A stretch of DNA of 64,000 nt from Zygnema cylindricum (GCA_037447655.1 JBBHKE010001293.1:1-64000); one strand, 5' to 3'. Shown: positions 44,751-55,918, counted from the first letter of the stretch. The notes: generated by a model from the letters alone, not told the origin. Translations and numbers: made by a program.

Positions 44751-46890
44751 TACACCCGAGGTCATAGGTCAAGCGGATGTTCCATACCAGGCCGCTTTTC
44801 CCGAGGTCTTAGATGCCCAAGGTGTTGTCCTAATTCCCGCAGTCCCAGAAATTCCTCGCCAATACGCTGTGGCCGCTCGTGCTGCTGTCCCAGCACGACC
44901 AGGGATGATAATCCCATTGCGGGATCCACTATCTGTTATGTTCGATTTCTTAGAAGCCGAGTATCGGATGCAAAACCCCGATCAGGTGAAAGAATTGATG
45001 AATTTCACGCGTAAACCAGGAGAAACTGCCCCTGCTTTACGTGCTCGCATGGAGACTTTACGAGAAGCTTTACCGGACCTAATGTCCGATGCGGAAGCTG
45101 TTCAGAAATTTGTTGGACAGTTTCCAGATCAATCGAAACGTTTTATACAAAGTCATCTCACTCAGACTTACGGTCTGAAATTTACATTTGATCAAGCCGC
45201 TCAATATGCGGTAGAATATGAGATGCAATCATGTTGGTGGGAAGCTCATGATCGTTCGAAAGTCTCTTCCCCACTTTCTCCTCCGAGGAACCCGTGGCCT
45301 TCTAATACGGCTCCAAAGACGCCGGCCATGGGAAATCCACCATTTAATTCCGGAGACCGATTGTGTTTCCGATGTGGAAACACGGGGCACGATGCCCGCA
45401 TGTGCCCGGATAAGTCGGCCACATGCACCCATTGCAACCAGAAGGGACATTATGTCCACCGTTGCCACGTTAAGGATCCTAATTTTTCCTATCAGAATCA
45501 GATTCAGAACGGTGGAATTCCCGCCCGTTCTGCCAAGCCGGTCACTCCTCCTACCGAGACAGAGAAAGAGGCGACTCCGCCTAAGATCTCTCGAAGAGAG
45601 AGGGAAAAGGCCGAGTTACAAGTCATGATGGCCGCCATGATGAAGGAGCAATTCGCTGCCTTCATGGCCGAAATGAAGCCCCAGTTCACGGGGATGGCAA
45701 GGACAGTCGTCCACACGCCATCGTTGGTTGGTCGAATCCTCCGGGATTCTACGGTCCAACAACGGGCAGCCACTTTCGATAAGGGATCCCCTGATCATAA
45801 TCAGGACGGTAAATTACAGAATTCCCGTATTCCACTTTCTTTCGAGAAAGAATCTCTCTCACCTCTACCAGACACAGCTTCCTCCATTGTGGCTGAAGCT
45901 CTCACCATTCTCGATAATACCATACAGGATGCACATCGAGTCAAGGAAAGGCTAAGCATCCTTTCTGCCATGATTGATGAGGCCCCCAGGGCCTCTCCCT
46001 TTCCTAATGAGGTTCCCAAAGCCTCTCCCCTTGTTGACGAGTTCGCTGCAGCCGCCGCTTTGAGGGCGTTGCAACTTAACCGTAGTCTTTCCGTTATTCA
46101 GCCGGTTAGTGCGGATGAGCGCCGTGACCTTGACCCTCACATCAGTTTCCTGGACAATTCTCGAATGTCCTTCTCCATTAATGGTGTTTTTCCTTCTCTT
46201 CCTCTCATGGACACTGGAGCCAAACCCGTGATCCTTGGATCCGGATTTGCGCTCAAGCTTGGTCTGACAGCAGACAAGCTCCAAGCCACGTCTACTCGGC
46301 TTCTTACTTCAGCCGGTACCACGGAGTCGGTGCTTGGAATTACCAAGGACCCGCTTGTCTTTCGATTTCACAACGGAACCGAGAGTGAGTCCGTAGAAGT
46401 TTCTGTCCGAGCATTGGTCACCAAATCAAACGACTACGAGTGCTTAGTGGGACAGGATGTTATCTTCCGAATCGGTGGAGGAGTAGATATGCATGATCAG
46501 ACATTCTCCTACCGTCCCTCTAATTTTCCCGGTCGCAAAATCTGCCTCCCTCTTATCTCTGCTCGCAAGCCGTTGCCCACTATGGCACATTTGGCTTCCG
46601 CTCTCCCTGCATTTTCCAGTAACGAACTTCGGGAAGAAAATGGCGACTCGTTTTTCTCGGAAAGGATCCATACCATCAACACCGAGGTTTTTCCACACAT
46701 TCTCAATGTGGTGGATAGTGATACTAATGGGGTGTTGAGTTCGCAGAGTATTTATGCATGTACAGGTGGTGATCAACGGTTCCACATGGAGTGCCTCTCT
46801 TCTCCATTATCTTTCAACCCGGCTGACCATTGCTACCTCCGTATCTGTCTCACGCCCTCAGCTGTGTTGACCAGCTCCTCCACAGGCTAA
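44737..46890 (+). CDS. Gag-retropepsin ORF of the young element
   Basis: Open from the +1 shift to TAA at 46,888-46,890. No ATG is needed if it is read by frameshift; the frame is free of stops for about 715 codons. It continues the gag with capsid-type helices (FDFLEAEYRMQNPDQVKELM, LREALPDLMSDAEAVQKF), two CCHC zinc knuckles at 45,364-45,405 (CFRCGNTGHDARMC) and 45,424-45,465 (CTHCNQKGHYVHRC), a Glu/Lys-rich linker, then a retropepsin: LPLMDTGAKPVILGSG with catalytic DTGA at 46,210-46,221 and a YECLVGQDVIFRIGGGVDM flap/core end at about 46,435-46,491. Knuckles and protease are typical of Ty3/gypsy. No RT follows: a polypurine tract and block B1 come directly after. Confidence 0.8.
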   Translation, partial: KPFAGTPEVIGQADVPYQAAFPEVLDAQGVVLIPAVPEIPRQYAVAARAAVPARPGMIIPLRDPLSVMFDFLEAEYRMQNPDQVKELMNFTRKPGETAPALRARMETLREALPDLMSDAEAVQKFVGQFPDQSKRFIQSHLTQTYGLKFTFDQAAQYAVEYEMQSCWWEAHDRSKVSSPLSPPRNPWPSNTAPKTPAMGNPPFNSGDRLCFRCGNTGHDARMCPDKSATCTHCNQKGHYVHRCHVKDPNFSYQNQIQNGGIPARSAKPVTPPTETEKEATPPKISRREREKAELQVMMAAMMKEQFAAFMAEMKPQFTGMARTVVHTPSLVGRILRDSTVQQRAATFDKGSPDHNQDGKLQNSRIPLSFEKESLSPLPDTASSIVAEALTILDNTIQDAHRVKERLSILSAMIDEAPRASPFPNEVPKASPLVDEFAAAAALRALQLNRSLSVIQPVSADERRDLDPHISFLDNSRMSFSINGVFPSLPLMDTGAKPVILGSGFALKLGLTADKLQATSTRLLTSAGTTESVLGITKDPLVFRFHNGTESESVEVSVRALVTKSNDYECLVGQDVIFRIGGGVDMHDQTFSYRPSNFPGRKICLPLISARKPLPTMAHLASALPAFSSNELREENGDSFFSERIHTINTEVFPHILNVVDSDTNGVLSSQSIYACTGGDQRFHMECLSSPLSFNPADHCYLRICLTPSAVLTSSSTG

Positions 46891-46909
46891 GGAGCTGGGG
46901 GGGGGAATT
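46891..46909 (+). other. Polypurine tract before block B1
   Basis: GGAGCTGGGGGGGGGAA lies immediately after the gag-protease stop and just before TTATTGGGTTCC, where B1 starts (46,913). In an ordinary LTR element this would mark B as the start of U3. Confidence 0.7.
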
Positions 46910-46912
46910 ATT

Positions 46913-47098
46913 GGGTTCCACTCCACTATAGGGGAGTATTCTTTCCCTTCTCTCTTAGGGTCAATTTCATCTTTATACCTTCTCATGGTGTATATATTTT
47001 TCTGACTTTTCATATTTATGTCCGTTGTTGTGCATGTTTGTGAGCATGACTTTGCTGGTTGTGATGCATGTTTGCTTGCTATCTTCTCATGCACGACA
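46913..47098 (+). repeat. Repeat block B1
   Basis: 186 bp from GGGTTCCACTCC to CATGCACGACA, repeated at 48,310-48,495. It is followed by GC and then block A2. Confidence 0.95.
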
Positions 47099-47104
47099 GC
47101 TGTC
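47095..47104 (+). other. B1/A2 junction palindrome
   Basis: GACA-GC-TGTC joins the element's right-end sequence to its left-end sequence with two extra bases. The outer ends of the element have the same GACA and TGTC but without the GC. It looks like a circle junction or an unprocessed end-to-end joint. Confidence 0.8.
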
Positions 47105-48309
47105 ATGCCGCATCGTGTCGGCTGCTCGCTCGCACGTTATCATGCACGCACGCGCAGTATTCTGCACGCACACGCAGTATTTCTCACGCACGCGCAGTAT
47201 TTCTCACGCACGCGCGGTATTCTGCACGCACGCGCGGTATTTTGTATGCACGCGCGGTTTAAGGCACGCGCGCGCGGTTTTATGCACGCACGCGCGGTTT
47301 AATGCATGCACGCACGATTTTCGCACGCATATATAAGTTTCGTTTCACGTGCGGTTTAATTCCGATTCATATTTTTAGGTTTCATTGAGTAGTACTAATT
47401 TCGTGCGATATGTTTCATTTCGTGCGTAGGTACACGATTTTCGAAGTTGGACGCGAAACAGCGTTTGGGCGACGTGACGCGATTTCAAGTATTTCGTGCT
47501 AGACCTTTTATTTCGTGCGACATGGTTCGTTTCGTGCGTATGCACGCGATTTTGGGAGTATCGACGTGAAGTATCTTTTGGAGGCGTATCGCGATTTCCG
47601 GGCGATGCTTCGATACATATATTTATTTAAGTCGCGAACCCATGTAGGTTCGCGCGCATGTAGTTAGGGAGGGTTTTTACCCTCGGACAGTGGATTTTGT
47701 CAGGCGTACGGCAGACGATGTTGGCCGCCTATTGGCCAACATCTTTAGTAGTTTCATGCATGTAAAGTAGACTAGACGTAGGCTAATTTTGCTTAGGCCT
47801 AGCGTAGCTTTTACTTAGCCTAATTCTCAGACTTAGAGAATTTAGCTTTTGGACAAGAATTTTCTCTTGGCAGCGGAGCTTTTCTCTTGCTCTCTCTCTC
47901 ACCGATTGCTCAAGTTTCTTCCTTTCTTTTGCTAGCTAGCTGTAGAGGCTAGATAGTTTACGTACATTCTCCTTTGTAATTCTGCCCACGCTTTTAATCC
48001 ACGCGGCTCAAAGCCAAGTCCGGAAGGTTTCCCTCCAACTTGTGTCATTTTTGGGAAGTGGTGGATTGGAGTTCGTGTGGAGAAGCATCCGGATCCGGCT
48101 GCCCTTCCCACGGACAGCTGAACGGTTTGGGTGTTTGTTTTGTGTTGTTTGTATTTTCGGTTGGGAATGGAAGGGTGAATTTTGGCCGAATTTTGAGTTT
48201 TCCTTGTTTTTGGTTGGAATTATTTATTTTGCTTCGTTGCTTTCGTACGAGATAACTCTTGTAAAGAATACGTTGAAGACCCAAGAGCCTAGTGGCTACC
48301 TTGTGGCTT
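47101..48309 (+). repeat. Repeat block A2
   Basis: Copy of A1 with the tandem array, TATA box and all other landmarks 5,800 bases further on. It is followed directly by B2. Confidence 0.95.
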
Positions 48310-48495
48310 GGGTTCCACTCCACTATAGGGGAGTATTCTTTCCCTTCTCTCTTTGGGTCAATTTCATCTTTATACCTTCTCATGGTGTATATATTTTTCT
48401 GACTTTTCATATTTATGTCCGTTGTTGTGCATGTTTGTGAGCATGACTTTGCTGGTTGTGATGCATGTTTGCTTGCTATCTTCTCATGCACGACA
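48310..48495 (+). repeat. Repeat block B2
   Basis: Copy of B1 and the right end of the element, ending CACGACA before the flanking AGAT. Confidence 0.95.
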
Positions 48496-49665
48496 AGATA
48501 GGAAAAAGGTTTTGGGCATAAGCAATGAACAGTGCTAATTACCTCAAAAATAGAGTTCTTAGTTCAACTATAAAAGATCAAACACCTTATGAGAGATGGA
48601 CAGGCCGGAATCCATACATATCTCACTTAAAGGTTTTCGGCAGTTAATTATTCAGTTTAGATACAGATCGGTCTAATTGGAAGCTAGTTCCTAAAGGAAA
48701 ACCATGACACTTATTAGGATATGATGAGGATGTTAAAGGATATAGAGTTTATGATCTAAAAATAGAAGATATAATCTTAGTTAAGCATCTAGTAGTTATG
48801 AATGAAGGAAAGTCTGTGGATCCCTTCAAATATACAAAGTCAGTAAAAATCAGATTTGAGTCAGAAAATTTGATGACTTTGAGCTTCCTAACTATCCAGG
48901 TTTTAGAGAAGATGACATTCTTGTAGGTACAAATCAGACCAAAAAGGACTCGCCTGTGGAAACTCCAGTGACAACTTTACACAAAGCGGAAGACGTGGTG
49001 GAAATTGATTCGGAATCAAGGGATAAAGGAGAAGCCGAGATTGTTCGAAAGAATCCACGAGAACCATCTATTCCAGCCTCTGATTTTGAAAGGGGGGAAG
49101 AGAAGTAGCAAAAGATTGCAAGAAAAACAGGTTAATAACAAGGTAACAAAACTATCTCATCAAGATGAACCTCAAACTTATGGAGAGGCGATGACGTGTC
49201 CAGAAAAAAACCGGTGGAAGACAGCCATCAATGAGGAGATGGCCTCGATTATGGCAGCCAATACTTGGGAGTTGGTGGATTGTCCACATAACCGAAAACC
49301 AATCGGTTGTAAGTGGGTTTTCAAATTAAAACTGAACCAAGATAACAAAATCGAGCGCTACGCTGCCAGATTAGTGGCAAAGGGGTTTACACAAAAGGAG
49401 GGAATTAACTACGAGGAAAAATTTGCCCCGGTCGTTAGATTTACCTTCGTCCACATACTTCCCAGTCTAGCAGCAGCGAAAGACATGGAAGTACACAAGA
49501 TGGACATTAAGACAACCTTTTGCATGGAGAATTCAAAGAGGAGATCTTCATGCGACAACCCGAAGGGTTTGTGGAGGAAGGAGAGGAGAGTAAGGTATGC
49601 CGACTGATTAAATCTCTTTATGGTTTAAAAAATGCGCCTCCACAGTGGAATAAAAAGCTTGATGA
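48496..49665 (+). pseudogene. Copia-I integrase end and RT start (copy b, middle part)
   Basis: Resumes the integrase frame interrupted at 41,300 (ANYLKNRVLSSTIKDQTPYERW block), followed by the acidic linker and RT from about 49,140 (KWVFKLKLNQDNKIERY, EVHKMDIKTTF, MRQPEGFVEEGEESKVC, LIKSLYGLKNAPPQWNKKLD). Here MRQPEG retains CGA where copies a and upstream b have TGA. There is one frameshift near 49,095 and one near 49,520. It is cut at 49,665 by Copia-II and resumes at 56,529. Confidence 0.8.
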
Positions 49666-50588
49666 TGCTGTTCTACGACCACCGGTGGAGGTGGAGGAGC
49701 AGCAGTAGTTGTAGAAGTAGACATGATACACTCTCAGAAGCTATCAAGAATTCAATCAAACAGCAGTCTTCAAGTGCTCACCACATCTTATAGAAGCATC
49801 CAAACCTCACAAAACTCTATCAGAATATATAGTAGCACAAACATTGACATCTCTTAAAGTTTCAGCTCAATTGACTAGACAACACTCAAGATATAATACT
49901 CAGAAGTTTCCCAAAAATTGTTCTGCAATTTACTACTTGGAAGTTTGGATCCAAAAAACATTCTAAGTCCTAACTCTTATACTCTTAGTGAGTATCTACT
50001 TTTAGTTATCCTATTATATAATGTTGCACCGCCGATACAGGTGTTCGTAAGAGATATGTCCAAAACACAAAACTACCACTGAGATCTACTTACTTCTAAT
50101 CACGCTAAAACTAATTTACCACTGTACAATCACATTAATGAGAATCTATACTAAGTGATTGTACAAATACTCGCCGCCGGCTAGTTACGTTTGTCCGGAT
50201 ATGTGCACTCAATTGTTGTAAAGACATCTGTCAGTAAGTCATCTGTGAATCTCGTCCGTTGACTTGATTCTTTTCGACTGTAGCGAGGCAGTCCAGTTCT
50301 AGATCATATTCGAATATCCACAGCTTCGCCGCAGCTGCGTTGTCCCATACCAAAAATAGCCGCAGCTCGTTTGTCTTGTTGCGTAGCAACTGCGTTGGTC
50401 TGTACGGACCATATCAAAAATAACCGAAGCTGGGCTTGTTCCATTTGTGTCGTAGCTGCGCTTTTAGAATAAAAGTGTGTGTACAATTAAAATTTTCATT
50501 GTGCTTCAAGTGACGACGCGTGTCCCTATAGATCTATTTTCCCGTCGTCCCATAAATTTGCTGAGACTTAAGCTTTCAAAAACCAATG
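49666..50588 (-). repeat. Copia-II 3' LTR
   Basis: Longer partner of 55,860-56,523, identity over nine tenths where they align. The polypurine tract (GCTTTAGGGGAG on minus) is at 50,589-50,600. It carries repeated GCAGCTGCG/ACCAAAAATAGCCG-type words at 50,320-50,470. Confidence 0.85.
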
Positions 50589-50619
50589 CTCCCCTAAAGC
50601 TTTATACTCAATGTATAAG

Positions 50620-51790
50620 CGCAAATGCGATGTCGTACTTAGTGCATCATGGCAGCATAGCAGCGCAGCCATAGCAGCGCAACATGGTAACATAGCAGCC
50701 CAGCTATAGCAGCGCAACATGGCAACATAGCAGTGGAGCAAACCAACTAATCACCTGGGTCCACTACATCCAAATTTTGGGCTATAGCAGCATGAAAGTA
50801 TCGCAGTGAAGCTAATCACCTATTCACCCAATCCTACTGCATTCCTACAATAGTTCAGCTTGGGAGCAGGAAGAGCTTTCGTGTTGTTTTAAAAAGTTTG
50901 TTTCATGCGTACGCGACAGTTGGTGGGCTATGGAATTTAATGTGGAGGTTCGAATGGATTCATGGAGTGGGGGAGCGAAAGAACGAATATAATTTAAGTG
51001 ATGAAAAAGACTCACTGAATGGCGGGTACAAGCATTGACAAATGGACGGCGGATCGCGAAGCGATCCGATGTGGAATAAATGAAATGTTGAAACAGGCGC
51101 CGCCAGTACGGCACAGTTGCGACGCAAACAGGACAACGCAACTGCGGTTATTTTGGGATAAATATGCGTCGCCGGTACGGAGTAGGTGCGACGCAGACCA
51201 GTCAACACAGCTGTGGTTACCCTGATACGATCCGCACGGACAAAGCAGCTGAGGCTGCTGCGAATAATATGACTAGTATAGATTGTGAGTAATGATATTT
51301 ACTTAGTGGTAGCTTAGTTTTTGACGTACGAAGATTGTGGAGATGTTGGTGTAAATATTATGTACAACATAGGTTTGTCTTTTTGCTAATTAATTATTAG
51401 TGTAGATTTGTTCGGTTTGACATACCTCGAACTATTCGGGTATACTTACAATAGTTTAAGTAGATGGTAGATACTGTACGGCTGGTATGCCTCCGTACAT
51501 TTAGTAGTGAACTCTCTGAGTATAACTTGTAGGACTTAGAATATTTTGAGTATTGCAGTCAAGTTTATCAAAGCAATGGCAAACTGTTTTCTGCATCTTT
51601 GACCTATTGGTGCGATCACTCTGCTTTGTGGATTTGACTGTAACTTTAGGAGTTTACAGTGTATATGGTATACTGCACTTTGGTGCATTTTGAGGTGATT
51701 CTGTTGATTGTGAAGTAATCTATGCTGTCTATAACACAGCTGTTTTTGAGGTAGGTTGTGGGTGATTCCGTGAGTAATCCATGGCTGAAA
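50620..51790 (+). repeat. Foreign LTR-like segment inside Copia-II 3' end
   Basis: Between the Copia-II polypurine tract and its RNase H lies plus-oriented sequence that resembles a Copia-II/III LTR and leader: GGACTTAGAATATTTTGAG (51,532), CTGTAACTTTAGGAGTTTACAG (51,639) and GGTAGCTTAG blocks recur in the same order as in Copia-III 22,850-23,000. Its first part has a short tandem array of CATAGCAGCGCAAC-type units (50,652-50,740). Edges and flanking duplication could not be fixed. Confidence 0.4.
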
Positions 51791-54700
51791 TAGGCTTAGG
51801 ACAACATTTAGTAAGCATATCACCAACCATTCTTGAATCTGGCAGATAGCATAATTTGATCACCCTAGAGAACAATTTTTCTCTTACAAAGTGTAATCGT
51901 ACATCCATGTGCTTACTCTTGAAGTGGTGACTTAGGTTAGAGGAAATGGCAATGGCAGCCTACATATCACACCAGATCACCTGTGGCCCAACCTGCATGT
52001 ATCTTAGTTCTTGCAACATGGATTTTACCCATAAGAGTTCTTTGAGGGCCGAGCTTGCTACCATATATTTTGATTCCATTGTCGACTGCGCTGTAACCTT
52101 TTGAAGTTTGTTGCTCTAGCAGCACGTTCCGTTCCCAATCTGCAAAACGAATCCCGTGGTGGATTTTTGGCTTGGCATGTCGCCATAGCTTCCATCACTC
52201 CACGTTTGCAGCTTCACTTCTCCTCCGCCTAGTGTGAGTTTGAGGACTTTTGTCCATGCCAAATATCTTAAGACTCTCTTTGCTGCATCAAAATCAGATT
52301 TTCTTGGATTCACTAGACTCCTGCTCAGTACCCCGACCGCTGTAGCAATCTCAAGACGGGTACAGTTCATGAAATATATTAAGCTTCCCACTATCTTTCT
52401 GTAAGGTATTTGTGTCATATAATCATTCTCCCCTGACTCTGAATACTCGCTAACAATGACACGTGGTTCTGTCTCTTCTCCCTCTAACTTCTGCCGATAT
52501 TCTATTGGAGTTAGACATCTTTTTGCCCCCCGCATTCCATACTCATCTAACATGTTTCCAATAGCCTCTTTTTGAATCAATTTTATTACTTTCTTATTTC
52601 TGTCCCTTTCTACCTGAATACCCAAAATGTATTTTGCCTCACCGAGATCTTTCATCTCGAATCGTGAGTTTAAAGCAGTTTTGATTTTGTTGATTTTAGC
52701 CATTGATTTGCTGATTTATAGTAAATCATCTACATACACTCATATATACACTATCCCATTTTCACCCTTTAGAACATAGACAGAGTGATCAGAATTTATC
52801 TTTTGAAATCTTAGGCTATTAAGGAATTCATCAAGCTTCAGATTGCACTGTCTTGGGGCCTGTTTTAGGCCATAGAGAGATTTTAGCAACTTGCATACTA
52901 AGTGCTCTTTTCCTGGTTCTGCATACTTTTCAGGCTGCTGCATGTAAATGGTCTCCTCTAGTTCTCCATGAAAAAATGTTGTCTTTACATCCATTTGATG
53001 TATTTCCATATCCTCTATAGTAGCTAGGGACAACAAAATCCTAACTGTCGAAAATCTTACAACCGTAGAGAATGTTTCTTCAAAATTAATTCCTTCTTTT
53101 TGATAATAACCCTTTGCCACAAGTCTAGCCTTATAACGTTCAATGGTGTTATCGGGATTTAACTTCACCTTGAATGCCTATTTGCTGTCGATCGCCTTTC
53201 GATTTGGAGGAAGTTCCACAAGCTCCCATGTTTGAGCCACCATGATCGACTTCATTTCGTCGTTTGCAGCCTCGATCCACTGATTTTGCCCTGGTGATGA
53301 GAAGGCCTCTTGGATGGTCAAGGGCTCCCTTGAGGCTGCCGAGTATGCAAAGTGAGAGCTTGCTAAAAGGCGGCTGGATCTTCTTCCCCTTGGAAATTCT
53401 GAGGCTGAGATTGTCGGATGGCGTGCATTGCGCTGATTGCGCTGGTCGCGATCAATGTGTAGCTGATTGCGCTGGTTGCGATCCGCGTGTATTGACTGTC
53501 GTTGGTCCGGTTGGAACTTAAATTGTTGAGAGAGTTGGATAGAGTCTGACTCCGGTGTCACCACCGGAGATTGTTGCACCTGCTGGATAATTTCTTGCAT
53601 GCAATCTAGAATGACATACTCTTGTACTTTTTGTTGCTTTTGTTGCTCTGTCATTTTAAATAAATCTATCGAGTCTAATTCATCTTTGACAATGATATTC
53701 GTTGCTACAACTATTTTTTGCCTCTCAAACACAAAGACTTTGTAACCTTTTGAGTGATCATCAAATCCAAACAAAATACCCGGTAATCCCTTCGGTTCCA
53801 TTTTCCATCTGTCCGTAGATGTATCTAAGATAAACATTTACTACCAAAGACTTTGAAATGGCTAACATCAGGTTTGCTACCTGTCTTGATCTCGTAAGGA
53901 GTAGATTCTACCGATCTTGATCCTATCCTATTCTTAATATAAACTGCACAATTTAGAGCCTCAGCCCAAAGTTTCGAATCCACATCTTTATCTGCGAGCA
54001 TCGACCTAGAGCTCTCCGTGAGAGTTCTATTTATTCTTTCCGACACCGCATTATTTTCCAGTGAATATGGAACAGTCAGTAGATGACATATACCTTCGTT
54101 GAGTAAAAAGGTTTCAAATTCTTTCGATGTATATTCACCACCATTGTCCGATCTGAGCTACAAAATAGGTAAATCATGAAGTTTTTCAACATATGCTTTA
54201 TAGTGCTTGAAGTGACCAAATACTTCACTCTTCTCCTTCATGAAGTAAACTTTTATAAACCTGGAGAAATCATCTGTGAAAGTGACCATATATTTCATTC
54301 CCCCGGAAGATGGAACCTTCGCAAGTCCAAAAACATCCGAATGGATTTGTTGTAAAAGTATCGTGGATCGATGATCAGTCTCTTTAGGAAATGGAAGTTG
54401 GTGGATTTTACCCAAAGCGCAGCCATCACATGTTTTGAACGGTTGACCTGTGATTGAGACACCCTCTATTTTTCCAGCAAAGACCATTTTTCTCAAACTA
54501 TCATAGTTTACATGGCCTAACCTTTTATGCCACAACTCATCTAAATGCAAAACACCAGTATACAGAACATCATTCTCTTTGGTATTAGCCATATTCATTC
54601 GGTACATCTTGCAATTATCTCTAGTACCTGTAACTGCGACTTTGCCATTTTTGCTAACAACCTGCCTACCATTTTTCAAATTAACCTCAAAGCCTTTACT

Positions 54701-55918
54701 CTCTACCAAGGACGTAGAAAACAGATTTTTCTTAAAGTCAGGCACAAATAAGACATTGTGAAGAGTCCTTTCAGTTGCTTTGCCCTCCACATCCACTAGC
54801 AAAGACACATCACTCACAGCACAGGTCTGAACACTCATTCCACAAGCATAATATATATTTTTCTTCAGCGTTGTTTTCAGATTTTTGAAGATGGCTTTGT
54901 TCCAGCACATGTGGGCTGACGCTCCTGTATCCATTATCCATCCAAGGTCTTTCGCGCCCTCCATTGCTGCCGCCATAGCGAATAGATCCGTGTCATCCTC
55001 CTTAGAAAATGTCAGAGTCTCATCCTCGAGGGATGAAGACGCTGAAAACAATGCATTTCCACGAGGTGTATGCCCCGTGAAATTTTTGAAAAACTGACTT
55101 TGTTGCCATCCTGGCCTGTATAGACCTGTATCGTTAGTTTTTTTAAGTTTAGGACAAAATTTGTATCCATGACCTCTCTCACTACAATAAAAACATGCAT
55201 TGTTGGATTGTCTATTTCCACCCTGATTAAACTGTCTAAAGTGATTAGACTGATTTTTTTGCTGATTAAACTGTCCTTTCCTCTCAAAGTCTGAATTAAA
55301 AGCCTCTATCTGCTCAACATTGAGTATATTAGATGTAGCTTCTTCTTCTAGCAAACTATTGATAGCTAACTGTAAAGTCCAGCTAGCTTTATCTTTTTGT
55401 TTGAGCATATCAGATGCTCCTTTCATACTACGAGGGAGACCCCTCATGAGCAACGCTGCCTGCTGAAACTGAGGAAACTCCCCACCTGCACAAGCATGTG
55501 CATCTACAAGAATGCGATGATTGTTAGAATATTCAGCCATTGTACCGCCAGTGTACTGATAGTCCCAAATTTTTCCAGCCAATAATAGTTCTTCCTGGAC
55601 ATTAGCCTTTTCATAATAATTTTTAAGAGACTTCCAGATATGAATTGCTTTTTTCATTTTTTTCCGAGACATAGCTAAGTCTCATATACAATAATTTGAG
55701 AATAAAACGGGCATTTTCTTAGACCATTGGTCAGACATCGGAGAACCATCCAATATGTCCAAGAGATGCACATTCTCAAAATGTGTCTCCACCATATCAG
55801 CCCTGTAGACATACTTTTAACCGGAAAAGATAGGAATTCTTGATGACAGGCCCATAACCTGTTGTTCTACGACCACCGGTGCAGGTGGAGGAGCAACAGT
55901 AGTAGTAGAAGTAGACAT
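51791..55918 (-). pseudogene. Copia-II gag-pol
   Basis: Best preserved copia polyprotein here. ATG at 55,918 lies in the LTR (MSTSTTTVAPPPAPVVVEQQ), runs through the primer site, then meets a TAA just after IPIFSG. A 504-residue open stretch (54,158-55,672) holds gag (MKKAIHIWKSL, EELLLAGKIWDYQY), zinc knuckle CFYCSERGHGYKFC, protease IMDTGASAHMC, integrase zinc region ELWHKRLGHVNYDSLRKM and the start of the core (HSDVFGLAKVPSSGG, FTDDFSRF). Integrase C-half (ERINRTLTESSRSMLADKD) is at 53,825-54,046; linker and RT are at 52,740-53,837; YVDD is at about 52,728-52,739 between two stops; RNase H is at 51,800-52,200 with TAG for Gln in CDNQAA. A handful of stops make it dead, but it is younger-looking than Copia-III. 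Confidence 0.85.
55848..55859 (-). other. Copia-II primer-binding site
   Basis: Minus strand GGTTATGGGCCT directly after LTR end GAACAACA, complementary to the initiator tRNA-Met anticodon arm. It is in frame with gag (QVMGL). Confidence 0.75.

Larger units (their letters stand above)
41301..48495 (+). mobile_element. Young gag-protease retroelement with permuted terminal repeats
   Basis: A 7,195-bp insertion into Copia-I integrase, flanked by AGAT (41,297-41,300 and 48,496-48,499; AAGAT if the terminal A is counted). Outer ends are TGTCATG and CACGACA. Its repeats are not two simple LTRs. The order is A1 (41,301-42,509), internal region, B1 (46,913-47,098), GC, A2 (47,101-48,309), B2 (48,310-48,495). 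I found one difference between A1 and A2 (41,820 C, 47,620 T) and one between B1 and B2 (46,957 A, 48,354 T). It encodes Gag and a retropepsin only, with no RT, RNase H, integrase or tyrosine recombinase, so it must be mobilised in trans. It resembles the plant TR-GAG class in content and the split direct repeats of PAT/Ngaro elements in layout. Confidence 0.8.

Noticed and set aside
41301-48495. Ordinary two-LTR element with LTR equal to A
   Set aside because: This leaves the second B copy and the TGTC/GACA borders with the flanking AGAT repeat unexplained.
41301-48495. B-free reading as an intron-loss tandem (A-int-B followed by spliced A-B)
   Set aside because: The A/int and int/B joints have no GT-AG or other intron consensus.
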